DNA of 7,463 nt from Alistipes sp. (GCA_028691095.1 JAQUZZ010000058.1:1-7463); one strand, 5' to 3'. Numbered from the stretch's first letter, positions 1-6,520 are shown. Notes: generated from the sequence alone by a model not told the origin. A program made the numbers and translations.

Positions 1-33
1 GCGGGCTCCGATTTTCGGAGCCCGCTTTTGTTT
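1..33 (+). terminator. Intrinsic terminator, probably shared between convergent transcripts
   Basis: Bases 1-10 (GCGGGCTCCG) are the exact reverse complement of bases 16-25 (CGGAGCCCGC). The A at 11 can also pair with the T at 15, giving a 10-11 bp GC-rich stem with a 3-5 base loop. A T-tract follows at 26-33 (TTTTGTTT), so the classic orientation is for plus-strand transcription, implying a convergent gene to the left of the window. On the minus strand the hairpin lies about 80 bases after the infB stop. Whether a T-tract also follows in that direction cannot be seen because the window ends at base 1. No other strong hairpin follows infB, so it probably ends the rimP-nusA-infB transcript too. 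Confidence 0.85.
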
Positions 34-106
34 GCAGTTGGACGAGGAAAGGAAGACCTGCCGCAGGATTATACGGCGAAGACTCCTTGCTCACTATGAG
101 CCGTGG

Positions 107-3094
107 CTATCGTTTCACCTCGACCTGTTCGTATCCTTCGACAATATCACCCACATGAATGTCGTTGTAGTTGTCGATGTTCAGACCGCACTCCATTCCG
201 TTGGTGACCTCTTTGACGTCATCTTTGTATCGCTTCAGAGAGCCTAGCTTGCCGGTATAGACCACAATGCCGTCGCGAATAATTCGGATGTTGGTCTGGC
301 GTGTGATTTTGCCTTCGCGAACCAAGCAACCGGCAACCGTACCCACCTTCGAGATTTTGAAAACCTCCATCACCTCTACCGAGCAGACGATCTCCTCCTT
401 CATCACCGGAGCCAACATTCCTTCGATGGCATCCTTGATGTCGTTGATGGCGTCATAGATGATCGAGTAGAGTCGAATTTCGATCTCCTCTTTCTCTGCC
501 AATTTACGGGCAGCCGCAGAGGGACGCACTTGGAAGCCCACGACGACGGCATTGGAGGCCGCAGCCAACAATACATCCGATTCCGAAATCGGGCCCACCG
601 CTTTGTGAATGACGTTGACCTGAACCTCCTCTTTCGAGAGCTTGATCAACGAGTCGGCCATGGCCTCGATGGAACCGTCCACGTCACCCTTGATGATGAT
701 ATTGAGCTCCTTGAAGTTTCCGATCGCAATACGACGTCCGATCTCGTCGAGCGTGATATGTTTCTGAGTCCGCAGACCCTGCATCCGTTGCAACTGTTCG
801 CGCTTGTTGGCGATGTCACGTGCCGAACGTTCGTCCTCCATCACGTTGAAGGCGTCGCCGGCCTGAGGTGCTCCGTTGAGACCCAAAACCAAAACCGGGG
901 TGGAGGGTGGAGCCTCGGTGATCCGCGTTCCACGTTCGTTGAACATAGCCTTGACACGTCCGGTGTAGATTCCCGACAGCAGCATATCTCCGGTTCGCAG
1001 CGTTCCGTTCTCGACCAGCACGGTGGCCACATAGCCCCGTCCCTTGTCCAACGTCGATTCGATCACCACACCCTGAGCTTTGCGATGGGGGTTTGCTTTG
1101 AGATCCAAAAATTCGGCCTCTAACAACACTTTGTCCAGTAACTTATCGAGATTGATGCCTTGTTTGGCTGAGATCTCCTGACTCTGATACTTACCGCCCC
1201 AATCCTCCACCAGGTAATTCATGGCCGACAACTCCTCTTTGATGCGTTCGGGGTTGGCATTCGGCTTGTCGATCTTATTGATGGCAAAGACGATGGGAAC
1301 CTGTGCAGCCGAGGCATGATTGATGGCCTCGACGGTTTGAGACATCACATTGTCGTCCGCAGCGACGATGATAATCGCCACGTCGGTCACCTTGGCTCCG
1401 CGGGCACGCATGGCGGTAAAGGCTTCGTGACCCGGCGTATCGAGGAAGGTGATGCGTTTGCCACTTTCGAGTTTGACACTGTATGCACCGATATGCTGCG
1501 TGATACCTCCGGCCTCTCCGGCGATCACATTGGCATTACGAATATGGTCGAGCAGGGAGGTTTTACCGTGATCGACGTGTCCCATCACCGTGACGATCGG
1601 GGGCCGAGGAACCAACTCTTCGTCGCTATCCTCCTCGGTGTCGATGGCTTCCTGAATATCCACAGCCACAAATTCGACCTTGAACCCAAACTCTTCGGCC
1701 ACAACCACCAAAGCCTCGGCATCGAGTCGTTGGTTGATGGACACCATCAGTCCCAAGTTCATGCAGGCGGTAATAACCTGAGTGACGCTGACATCCATCA
1801 TGGAGGCCAACTCGCTCACCGTCACGAACTCCGTAACCTTCAGGATGCTCTTCTCCATCTCCTGACGTTCGATCTCCTCGGTCATACGAGCCGATACAGC
1901 CTCTCGTTTGTCTCGACGATGCTTCGAGGTTTTGAACTTCGATCCCTTGGCCGTCAGACGAGCCAAGGTGTCTTTGATCTGCTTTTGAACCTCCTCGTCG
2001 CTTACATCGACCTTTACAACGGGTTTTGGAGCAACTTTTCCTTTGCGTTTATCTTTTCGATTTCCTCCCGCAGCGGCATTTCCTCCGCCGTTGTTGCCTT
2101 TGGGGCGATTGCCTCCATTCGGTGCAGCGGGGCGTTGCGGTTTGGTGATGTCGATTTTGGTATCTTTGGCAATGCGTTTCCGTTTTTCGCGTTTGCGATG
2201 CGGATCGCTGCTATGTTTCTCCAACGATTTAACGTCGATTTTTCCTAACACCTTCGGGCCCGAAAGTTTGGCAGAGTCTTCGGGACGGAACAGATTGCTC
2301 GCATCAGCGGCCATCCGTTCGTCATAGGTTTGCTGCTGGATCACGATCTCCGGCTTCTCGGGGGCAGCGAGGGTCGGAGTCTCGGAAACTTTAGCCGTAA
2401 CCTGTGGAGCGTCGGACGATGGGGCGGTCGGTTGTTGTTTCTCGACCTTCTTAGGCGCTGGTTTGGACTCATGATGATGAGGCGCTGCCGCGGGTGAGGG
2501 TGCGGCGGGCTCTGGTGTGGCTTTGGGCGTTGCCTTCACCTCCACCGGTTTCTCCTTGGGAAGCGGGGCTTGCGTCGGTTGTTCCACGGTTTTCTGCGGC
2601 TCGGGCTTCGCCACTTGTGGCGTCGGCTCGGGTTGCGGTTTCAACACCTCCGCAGGTTTCTCGGACACAGGTTCCGGAGCGGCAACTGGTGCTGCGCTCT
2701 TTTTCCCCTCCGACAGATCGATTTTCCCCAAAATTTTTGGTGTGGCCATTGCGGCAACTTCATCTTTCACGTTGATAACTCCGCTTTTGATAATCACCTC
2801 ACTCTTGAACTCCTCCTCCTCATTGGACGGGGCCGAAGCCGCGTTCTCTTTGCGATCCTCCAGCGAGACCGTCTCATGTTTGAGATTGATCTTTTCGCGG
2901 ATATTCACACGTTCCATGTGTTTGTTGCTCCCGAACTCCTTATCCAAAATGGCATACGCAGCCGGTTCGACAATCGAACTGGGTGAGTTGTCCAATTTGA
3001 ATCCTTTCTTTTCAAGGAATTCGATGATGGTTGTTTGCCCCACTTTCAACTCCCTTGCTACTTGATGGAGTCTCAGTCTTTTTTCATTTGACAT
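107..3094 (-). CDS. infB: Translation initiation factor IF-2
   Basis: IF2 is the cytoplasmic GTPase that brings initiator fMet-tRNA to the 30S subunit and promotes 50S joining. The 995-residue product has an N-terminal IF2_N-type helical domain (residues about 1-56), a disordered Pro/Ala/Glu/Lys-rich linker (about 115-360) ending in Gly/Asn- and Lys/Arg-rich stretches, and a second IF2_N-like segment (about 420-475). The G domain follows with all five GTPase motifs: G1 GHVDHGKT (505-512), G2 GITQH (530-534), G3 DTPGH (552-556), G4 NKID (606-609) and G5 SAKQG (642-646). Then come domain II, domain III and the C-terminal tRNA-binding domain, ending at a TAG. The ATG at 3094 is the only in-frame ATG after an upstream in-frame stop and gives the family-typical N-terminus. 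It is preceded by an A-rich stretch without a Shine-Dalgarno sequence. The gene is last in the rimP-nusA-infB operon. The length is large compared with E. coli IF2 (890) but, to my knowledge, normal for Bacteroidota. Confidence 0.99.
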   Translation of the reverse strand: MSNEKRLRLHQVARELKVGQTTIIEFLEKKGFKLDNSPSSIVEPAAYAILDKEFGSNKHMERVNIREKINLKHETVSLEDRKENAASAPSNEEEEFKSEVIIKSGVINVKDEVAAMATPKILGKIDLSEGKKSAAPVAAPEPVSEKPAEVLKPQPEPTPQVAKPEPQKTVEQPTQAPLPKEKPVEVKATPKATPEPAAPSPAAAPHHHESKPAPKKVEKQQPTAPSSDAPQVTAKVSETPTLAAPEKPEIVIQQQTYDERMAADASNLFRPEDSAKLSGPKVLGKIDVKSLEKHSSDPHRKREKRKRIAKDTKIDITKPQRPAAPNGGNRPKGNNGGGNAAAGGNRKDKRKGKVAPKPVVKVDVSDEEVQKQIKDTLARLTAKGSKFKTSKHRRDKREAVSARMTEEIERQEMEKSILKVTEFVTVSELASMMDVSVTQVITACMNLGLMVSINQRLDAEALVVVAEEFGFKVEFVAVDIQEAIDTEEDSDEELVPRPPIVTVMGHVDHGKTSLLDHIRNANVIAGEAGGITQHIGAYSVKLESGKRITFLDTPGHEAFTAMRARGAKVTDVAIIIVAADDNVMSQTVEAINHASAAQVPIVFAINKIDKPNANPERIKEELSAMNYLVEDWGGKYQSQEISAKQGINLDKLLDKVLLEAEFLDLKANPHRKAQGVVIESTLDKGRGYVATVLVENGTLRTGDMLLSGIYTGRVKAMFNERGTRITEAPPSTPVLVLGLNGAPQAGDAFNVMEDERSARDIANKREQLQRMQGLRTQKHITLDEIGRRIAIGNFKELNIIIKGDVDGSIEAMADSLIKLSKEEVQVNVIHKAVGPISESDVLLAAASNAVVVGFQVRPSAAARKLAEKEEIEIRLYSIIYDAINDIKDAIEGMLAPVMKEEIVCSVEVMEVFKISKVGTVAGCLVREGKITRQTNIRIIRDGIVVYTGKLGSLKRYKDDVKEVTNGMECGLNIDNYNDIHVGDIVEGYEQVEVKR

Positions 3095-3201
3095 ATTACT
3101 TCGTTTTTCGGGTTCGGATCTATCGCTCTTTGGGTCTACGTGTTCGGAGAAGATCGGTTATCCTGATCGCTTTCGGCGTATGCTGGGATGGCTCTTATTC
3201 T

Positions 3202-3348
3202 TCACGTAAGGACGTTGCGAGGACGCCCCGAGATGTGCGGTTGAAACGTTTTGAATCCTGACAGCACGGTGTGCTGCGATTCGTCAAGTGTTATCCAGTC
3301 GGTGTGGAAGGCTGGATGGAGAATGATGTTGAAAAAACGCAACGTCAT
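3202..3348 (-). CDS. Possible 48-residue small protein in the nusA-infB spacer
   Basis: An ATG frame opens 21 bases after the nusA stop codon and runs 48 codons to a TGA, leaving about 107 bases before infB. The predicted peptide starts MTLRFFNIIL and has no signal peptide, membrane segment or motif I recognise. By hand count, G+C at codon positions 1/2/3 is about 50/40/65 percent, a coding-like pattern, and the frame explains part of an otherwise unusually long spacer. Against it: a frame of this length is expected by chance roughly one time in ten, no Shine-Dalgarno sequence precedes it (uninformative in this phylum), and a hairpin (3253-3282) lies inside it. Treat as a candidate only. Confidence 0.22.
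   Translation of the reverse strand: MTLRFFNIILHPAFHTDWITLDESQHTVLSGFKTFQPHISGRPRNVLT
3253..3282 (-). other. Hairpin in the nusA-infB spacer
   Basis: Bases 3253-3257 (GAATC) pair with 3278-3282 (GATTC). Inside these, 3262-3267 (CAGCAC) pair perfectly with 3271-3276 (GTGCTG) around a 3-base loop, giving 11 bp in two blocks with an asymmetric internal loop (4 versus 1 base). No T-tract follows on either strand, so it does not look like a terminator. A role in RNA processing or stability between nusA and infB is possible but unproven. Confidence 0.45.
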
Positions 3349-3369
3349 CTCGTGGTTCAGTACGTTCGG

Positions 3370-4782
3370 TTATTCAAATTCCTGACGCAGAATATCGCAC
3401 ACTTGGTCGATCTTCTGACTGGAAAGGCCACTACGACGCGAAAGCTCCTCGACAGGAACTTCCAGCACGCTCTTGGCCGTGGTGTAACCTAAAGCTTTGA
3501 TCTTATTGATGGTCTCTTGGTCGATCTCATCGGAGAAGTCGTCCAACTCCACATCCTCCTCCTCGGAACGCAGGATGCGTACCAATTCCTGTACCGTTTC
3601 GAGTTCCAGATCGGCACGTTGTGCAATCTCGTCGATGGATTGTTCCAAGACGCTCTTTACGGTGTCGCACCCGATGCTCTTGAGGCGTTCGAGGATCCAG
3701 TCGTCAACACGACCCTTGAACTGGTCGATGGGTTCGTCGGCCTCGTCGATTTCGCGATAGACGTCGATGTCGTATCCGGTCAACATACTGGCTAAACGAA
3801 TGTTGAGTCCTCCCTTACCGATGGCCAAGGAGACCTCCTCTGGTTTGAGGTAGATGGATGCGGTCTTCTTCTCTTCGTCGAGGGTGATCGAGGAGATCTT
3901 GGCCGGGTTGAGTGCTCGTTGAATAAACAACTGGGTGTTGGGTGTGTAGTTTACGACGTCGATATTCTCGTTGCGCAGCTCTTTGACGATGGAGTAGATG
4001 CGCGATCCCTTCATTCCGACACAGGCTCCGACCGGATCAATGCGTTCGTCGTAGGACTCTACGGCTACTTTGGCACGCTCTCCGGGGATGCGGACAATCT
4101 TTTTGATCGTAATCAGACCGTCGAAGATCTCAGGCACCTCCATCTCGAAGAGTCGTTGCAGAAATTCGGGCGCGGTACGCGACAAGATGATCTCCGGATT
4201 GTTGTTTTTCATCTCCACGCGGGCTACGATGGCTTTGATGCTGTCGCCTTTGCGGAAGAAGTCGCTGGGAATCTGCTCTGCTTTGGGGAGTTTCAGTTCG
4301 TTCTCCTCGTCGTCGAGTACCAGAATCTCCTTTTTCCACACCTGATAGACCTCTCCGGTGATGATTTCGCCTACCTTCTCGGTGCATTTGTTGAAGAGGT
4401 TGGCCTTCTCCAGATCCATGATCCGTGAGGCAAGGTTTTGCCGAAGCGACAATACCGCGCGACGTCCGAAGTCGGAGAGTTTGATCTCTTCGGCAACCTC
4501 TTCGCCCACCTCATAGGTAGCGTCGATTTTGCGGGCATCGCTCACTGCGATTTGTTGATTGGGATTCTCCACTGCGCCATCTTCGACGATGGTGCGATTG
4601 CGCCAGATCTCCAGGTCCCCTTTCTCCGGGTTGATAATTACATCAAAGTTCTCGTCCGTTTCGTAGGTTTTGATCAAAAGATGACGAAAAACATCCTCCA
4701 ACACACCGATCATGGTGCTTTTGTCGATATTCTTCAACTCTTTAAACTCAGCGAATGTGCTGACAAGATTCAGATTGTCCAT
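3370..4782 (-). CDS. nusA: Transcription termination/antitermination factor NusA
   Basis: NusA binds RNA polymerase and nascent RNA, modulating pausing, intrinsic termination and antitermination. The 470-residue product shows the family order: a polymerase-binding N-terminal domain (about 1-135), an S1 RNA-binding domain (about 137-203), KH1 (about 205-280, with GMKG at 256-259) and KH2 (about 285-345, with IGKGG at 321-325). Two C-terminal helix-hairpin-helix repeats follow, at about 364-405 and 425-466, separated by an acidic linker (EEEDVELDD, 407-415). The two repeats resemble each other (LKSIGCDTVKSVLE versus IKALGYTTAKSVLE) and recall the AR1/AR2 repeats of E. coli NusA (495 residues). 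The ATG at 4782 fits the family start; the frame stays open upstream to a TAG but without another ATG. It lies 153 bases after rimP and 275 bases before infB, as the middle gene of a conserved operon. In E. coli this operon is autoregulated by NusA; the same here would be inference. Confidence 0.99.
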   Translation of the reverse strand: MDNLNLVSTFAEFKELKNIDKSTMIGVLEDVFRHLLIKTYETDENFDVIINPEKGDLEIWRNRTIVEDGAVENPNQQIAVSDARKIDATYEVGEEVAEEIKLSDFGRRAVLSLRQNLASRIMDLEKANLFNKCTEKVGEIITGEVYQVWKKEILVLDDEENELKLPKAEQIPSDFFRKGDSIKAIVARVEMKNNNPEIILSRTAPEFLQRLFEMEVPEIFDGLITIKKIVRIPGERAKVAVESYDERIDPVGACVGMKGSRIYSIVKELRNENIDVVNYTPNTQLFIQRALNPAKISSITLDEEKKTASIYLKPEEVSLAIGKGGLNIRLASMLTGYDIDVYREIDEADEPIDQFKGRVDDWILERLKSIGCDTVKSVLEQSIDEIAQRADLELETVQELVRILRSEEEDVELDDFSDEIDQETINKIKALGYTTAKSVLEVPVEELSRRSGLSSQKIDQVCDILRQEFE

Positions 4783-4884
4783 ATCCGTAACGTTGTGAAT
4801 TTTGCGGAGCGTTCTGGCACCCTTCTTCGGGTTGACAGAGACCGTCTCGTTCTGCTATTGTTGTGATATTTATTCTTTAGGGCG

Positions 4885-4922
4885 AAAAGATCCTGACGCA
4901 AGAAGTCTGCGAGGAGGATCTC
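4885..4922 (-). other. Terminator-like hairpin in the rimP-nusA spacer
   Basis: Read on the minus strand, AGATCCT (4921-4915) pairs perfectly with AGGATCT (4894-4888), with a possible extra G-U pair outside. Inside, CGCA (4911-4908) pairs with TGCG (4900-4897) around a 7-base loop, with a 3x2 internal loop between the two blocks. Three more Ts follow the stem (4887-4885), so it has a terminator-like shape with a weak U-tract. It starts about 14 bases after the rimP stop and must be read through to express nusA and infB. It may be a partial terminator that adjusts operon ratios or an RNA processing site. Confidence 0.5.
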
Positions 4923-4935
4923 AGGGGGTAAGGTG

Positions 4936-5403
4936 CTATTTGAAGGTGAGGTGTTCGCAAACCGATTGAATCAGATCGCGCGACAGGGTGCGCTCCCGCT
5001 CTACGGTGACTTTGCGTTTCTTCCCCTCTTCGGCTACTCGTTCGGTGTAGGCGAGGGTGACCTCCTCTTCTGTGGTGTTTTTCAGAATGGCCAACAACTT
5101 GGTGCCATCCTTGAAGCGAACTTCGACCTCCTGATCCTGCAATTTGCGAAACTGACGCAGCAATTTCAGCGGTTGCCCGATGCCGGCGGACATGACGGTC
5201 AATTCAAAATCCTCCTGATCCTGATCGAGCGCCTCCGTGAGGGTGCGATTGATCTGCGTACACCGATCAATGGAGACCTCCGTGTCGCTGTCGAGAATGA
5301 TTTCGATGACATTGGCTCCCGAAACCGAGACCGATACCGGAAAAAGGTCGGTTTCTTGGAGGCTTTCGTCCAAAATTTGCTCTATTTTTTTCTGATCTAT
5401 CAT
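4936..5403 (-). CDS. rimP: Ribosome maturation factor RimP
   Basis: RimP helps assemble and mature the 30S ribosomal subunit in the cytoplasm. The 155-residue product has the two expected parts: an N-terminal alpha/beta domain (about 1-80) closing with SAGIGQP (72-78), the counterpart of the conserved SPGLDRP-type motif of proteobacterial RimP, and a C-terminal SH3/Sm-like beta domain (about 85-155) containing EVEVRFKDGTKLLAILK. The sequence closely resembles the Bacteroides RimP sequence as I remember it. The length is typical. The ATG at 5403 begins the family-like MIDQKKIEQIL; the bases before it are A/T-rich without a Shine-Dalgarno sequence. It is the first gene of the rimP-nusA-infB operon, preceded by the promoter at 5495-5525 and a leader with a terminator-like hairpin. 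Its position directly upstream of nusA strongly supports the assignment. Confidence 0.97.
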   Translation of the reverse strand: MIDQKKIEQILDESLQETDLFPVSVSVSGANVIEIILDSDTEVSIDRCTQINRTLTEALDQDQEDFELTVMSAGIGQPLKLLRQFRKLQDQEVEVRFKDGTKLLAILKNTTEEEVTLAYTERVAEEGKKRKVTVERERTLSRDLIQSVCEHLTFK

Positions 5404-5445
5404 TCTGATACTCAGTATTTATGCAATAATTTTCTGACTTTATCT

Positions 5446-5480
5446 AACAAAAGGGGGGGACTTAGACCGTCCCCCTCCTT
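5446..5480 (-). terminator. Terminator-like hairpin in the rimP leader (possible attenuator)
   Basis: On the minus strand GGGGGAC (5475-5469) pairs perfectly with GTCCCCC (5461-5455) around a 7-base loop. The stem can grow by AAGG (5480-5477) pairing with CCTT (5454-5451) across one bulged A. The 3' side runs directly into TTTTGTT (5452-5446), as in an intrinsic terminator. On the plus strand no T-tract follows, so the orientation is clear. It lies between the predicted promoter and the rimP start, about 8-10 bases from the likely transcription start, and is separate from the lpxA terminator further upstream. It also buries the SD-like bases AAGGAGG. Confidence 0.6.
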
Positions 5481-5494
5481 GCTGTGTTACGTTG

Positions 5495-5525
5495 CAAATA
5501 TAGTGCTATATTTCCGAAAATACAA
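5495..5525 (-). promoter_or_regulatory. Promoter of the rimP-nusA-infB operon
   Basis: On the minus strand TATATTTG (5502-5495) matches the Bacteroidota -7 consensus TAnnTTTG exactly. A TTG element (5525-5523) stands 20 bases upstream, close to the usual spacing for the -33 TTTG element; it is GTTG rather than TTTG. The surroundings are A/T-rich, unlike the flanking genes. The expected transcription start is near 5488-5491, giving a leader of about 85 bases before the rimP ATG. No other spacer in the window contains a match this good. The call rests on the consensus alone. Confidence 0.65.
5496..5513. promoter_or_regulatory. 18-base dyad covering the -7 element (candidate operator)
   Basis: AAATATAG (5496-5503) and CTATATTT (5506-5513) are perfect reverse complements separated by TG. 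The dyad covers seven of the eight bases of the predicted -7 element and part of the spacer towards the -33 element. A protein bound here would block the promoter. No known regulator site is recognised, and A/T-rich dyads can arise by chance. Confidence 0.4.
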
Positions 5526-5573
5526 CTAAAATACAAAAAATCGACTTTAAGTCGGTAAAAATCACCGTGTACG

Positions 5574-5613
5574 GAGCCCTCTCGCCAAGCGACACCGCGG
5601 GGCAAAAGGGCTC
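5574..5613. other. 40-base structured hairpin in the lpxA-rimP intergenic region
   Basis: Plus-strand bases 5574-5580 (GAGCCCT) pair with 5607-5613 (AGGGCTC). Inside, 5584-5586 (GCC) pair with 5601-5603 (GGC) and 5589-5591 (GCG) pair with 5596-5598 (CGC) around a 4-base loop. That makes 13 pairs in three blocks with symmetric 3x3 and 2x2 internal loops. No T-tract follows closely on either strand. It lies downstream of the lpxA terminator and upstream of the rimP promoter, in sequence with no gene assignment. Confidence 0.45.
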
Positions 5614-5635
5614 TGACAAGAGCTCGTGGAGGTCG

Positions 5636-5682
5636 AAAAACGAGGCCTTCATCCGCATCGAATTCGCTGATGAAGGCCTCGT
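5636..5682 (-). terminator. Intrinsic terminator of lpxA
   Basis: Bases 5641-5652 (CGAGGCCTTCAT) are the perfect reverse complement of 5670-5681 (ATGAAGGCCTCG), and A5640 can pair with T5682, giving a 12-13 bp stem around a 17-base loop. On the minus strand the stem is followed by TTTTT (5640-5636). It begins about 35 bases after the lpxA stop codon. It should separate the lipid A genes from the rimP operon, which fits the separate promoter downstream. Confidence 0.88.
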
Positions 5683-5692
5683 AAAAGGTAGA

Positions 5693-5717
5693 CGTCGAAC
5701 CGACGCAGCAAGGCTGC
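5693..5717 (-). other. Two back-to-back small hairpins at the lpxA stop codon
   Basis: On the minus strand GCAGC-CTT-GCTGC (5717-5705) begins at the last base of the lpxA TAG. It is followed immediately, sharing base 5705, by CGTCG-GTT-CGACG (5705-5693). Each has a 5 bp stem and a 3-base loop. Together with the terminator that follows they make the lpxA 3' end highly structured, which may protect the mRNA 3' end. Stems this short can occur by chance. Confidence 0.35.
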
Positions 5718-6520
5718 TACTCTACGTCGTCGTTGTCCTTATTGGGGTTGTAGGGTTTCAGGATTCCTCGTTTGGAGGTGCGGATAAACTCTACGACCAG
5801 CGTGCGTTCCGGTGATTCGGAGATCTGCTCCATCACAATATCGCAGGCACGCGAGTAGTTGTAGCCCGACTGAAAGAGAATGCGGAACATATCGTGGATC
5901 TCTTGGATCTTCTCCGGCGAGAAGTTGCGACGACGCAAGCCGATGAAGTTGATTCCGACGAAGGCCAGCGGGTTGTGTGCCGCTTTGACATAGGGGGGAA
6001 CATCCTTGCTGACCAGAGAGCCTCCGCTGAGCATGGCGTGAGCCCCGATGCGGCAGAATTGATGCACCGCGGTGTGTCCTCCGAGAATCGCCCAATCTCC
6101 GATCTCGACCTCTCCGGCCAAGGATACGCGATTGACCAAGATGCAATGGTCTCCCACGGTACAGTCGTGACCGACGTGAGCATAGGCCATGATGAGCACA
6201 TTGCTACCCACGCGGGTGACCCCTTTGGCCGCAGTGCCTCGATTGACGGTAGCGCACTCTCGGATGGTGGTGTTGTCTCCGATCTCTGCCGTGGAGTACT
6301 CACCACGGAATTTCAGATCTTGCGGAATGCCGGCTACGACAGCCGAGGAGTGAATTTTGCAGTCGTGTCCGATGCGAGCTCCATCCATGATGACAGCGCC
6401 GGGACCGATCCAGCAGTTATCGCCGATCACCGTGTCGGCTGCGATGTATGCAAACGGTTCAACAATGACGTTGGCACCCAGACGGGCACCTTCACATACA
6501 TGGGCAAGCTTGCTTATCAT
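5717..6520 (-). CDS. lpxA: UDP-N-acetylglucosamine O-acyltransferase (LpxA)
   Basis: LpxA carries out the first step of lipid A synthesis in the cytoplasm, moving a 3-hydroxyacyl chain from acyl carrier protein to the 3-OH of UDP-GlcNAc. The 267-residue product has hexapeptide repeats of a left-handed beta-helix (about 1-190) and a C-terminal helical domain (about 195-262); family members are trimers. GIPQDLKFRGE (64-74) and NRGTAAKG (93-100) are LpxA signatures. The catalytic histidine is His118 in YAHVGHDC, matching E. coli His125; His115 matches His122. Gly166 aligns with the E. coli chain-length residue Gly173, and Glu137 stands where E. coli has His144. The ATG at 6520 gives the family N-terminus, without a Shine-Dalgarno sequence. 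It follows lpxC-fabZ by 117 bases, probably in the same transcript, and ends before a strong terminator. The acidic tail (NDDVE) is a minor peculiarity. Confidence 0.98.
   Translation of the reverse strand: MISKLAHVCEGARLGANVIVEPFAYIAADTVIGDNCWIGPGAVIMDGARIGHDCKIHSSAVVAGIPQDLKFRGEYSTAEIGDNTTIRECATVNRGTAAKGVTRVGSNVLIMAYAHVGHDCTVGDHCILVNRVSLAGEVEIGDWAILGGHTAVHQFCRIGAHAMLSGGSLVSKDVPPYVKAAHNPLAFVGINFIGLRRRNFSPEKIQEIHDMFRILFQSGYNYSRACDIVMEQISESPERTLVVEFIRTSKRGILKPYNPNKDNDDVE

Noticed and set aside
1316..2248. A 310-codon plus-strand frame opposite infB.
   Set aside because: It lies wholly within the antisense of the IF2 G domain and linker, has no family resemblance, and reflects codon bias of the real gene.
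3031..3261. A 76-codon plus-strand frame spanning the infB start and the nusA-infB spacer.
   Set aside because: It overlaps the conserved IF2 N-terminus antisense, has no promoter, and its residue composition (many Arg/Val/Ser) looks non-coding.
3380..4900. The 10-mer TCCTGACGCA occurs at 3380-3389 (end of nusA) and 4891-4900 (rimP-nusA spacer), with a near match at 3256.
   Set aside because: Dozens of shared 10-mers are expected by chance in a window of this size, and one copy is explained by coding sequence.
5507..5514. A plus-strand TATATTTC that nearly matches the -7 consensus, suggesting a divergent promoter within the dyad.
   Set aside because: It lacks the final G, has no TTG element at the right distance, and no plus-strand gene follows.
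4933..5529. A 198-codon plus-strand frame covering rimP and the promoter region.
   Set aside because: It is antisense to a clear RimP and reads through the dyad and leader hairpin; no recognisable domain.
5619..5630. Imperfect palindrome CAAGAGCTCGTG.
   Set aside because: Short, with a mismatch, and not linked to any promoter or gene.
5506..5652. A 48-codon minus-strand frame (starting MKASFFDLHE) in the lpxA-rimP intergenic region.
   Set aside because: Its start lies in the lpxA terminator stem and it runs through the 5574 hairpin and most of the rimP promoter. The signals explain the sequence better than a gene does.
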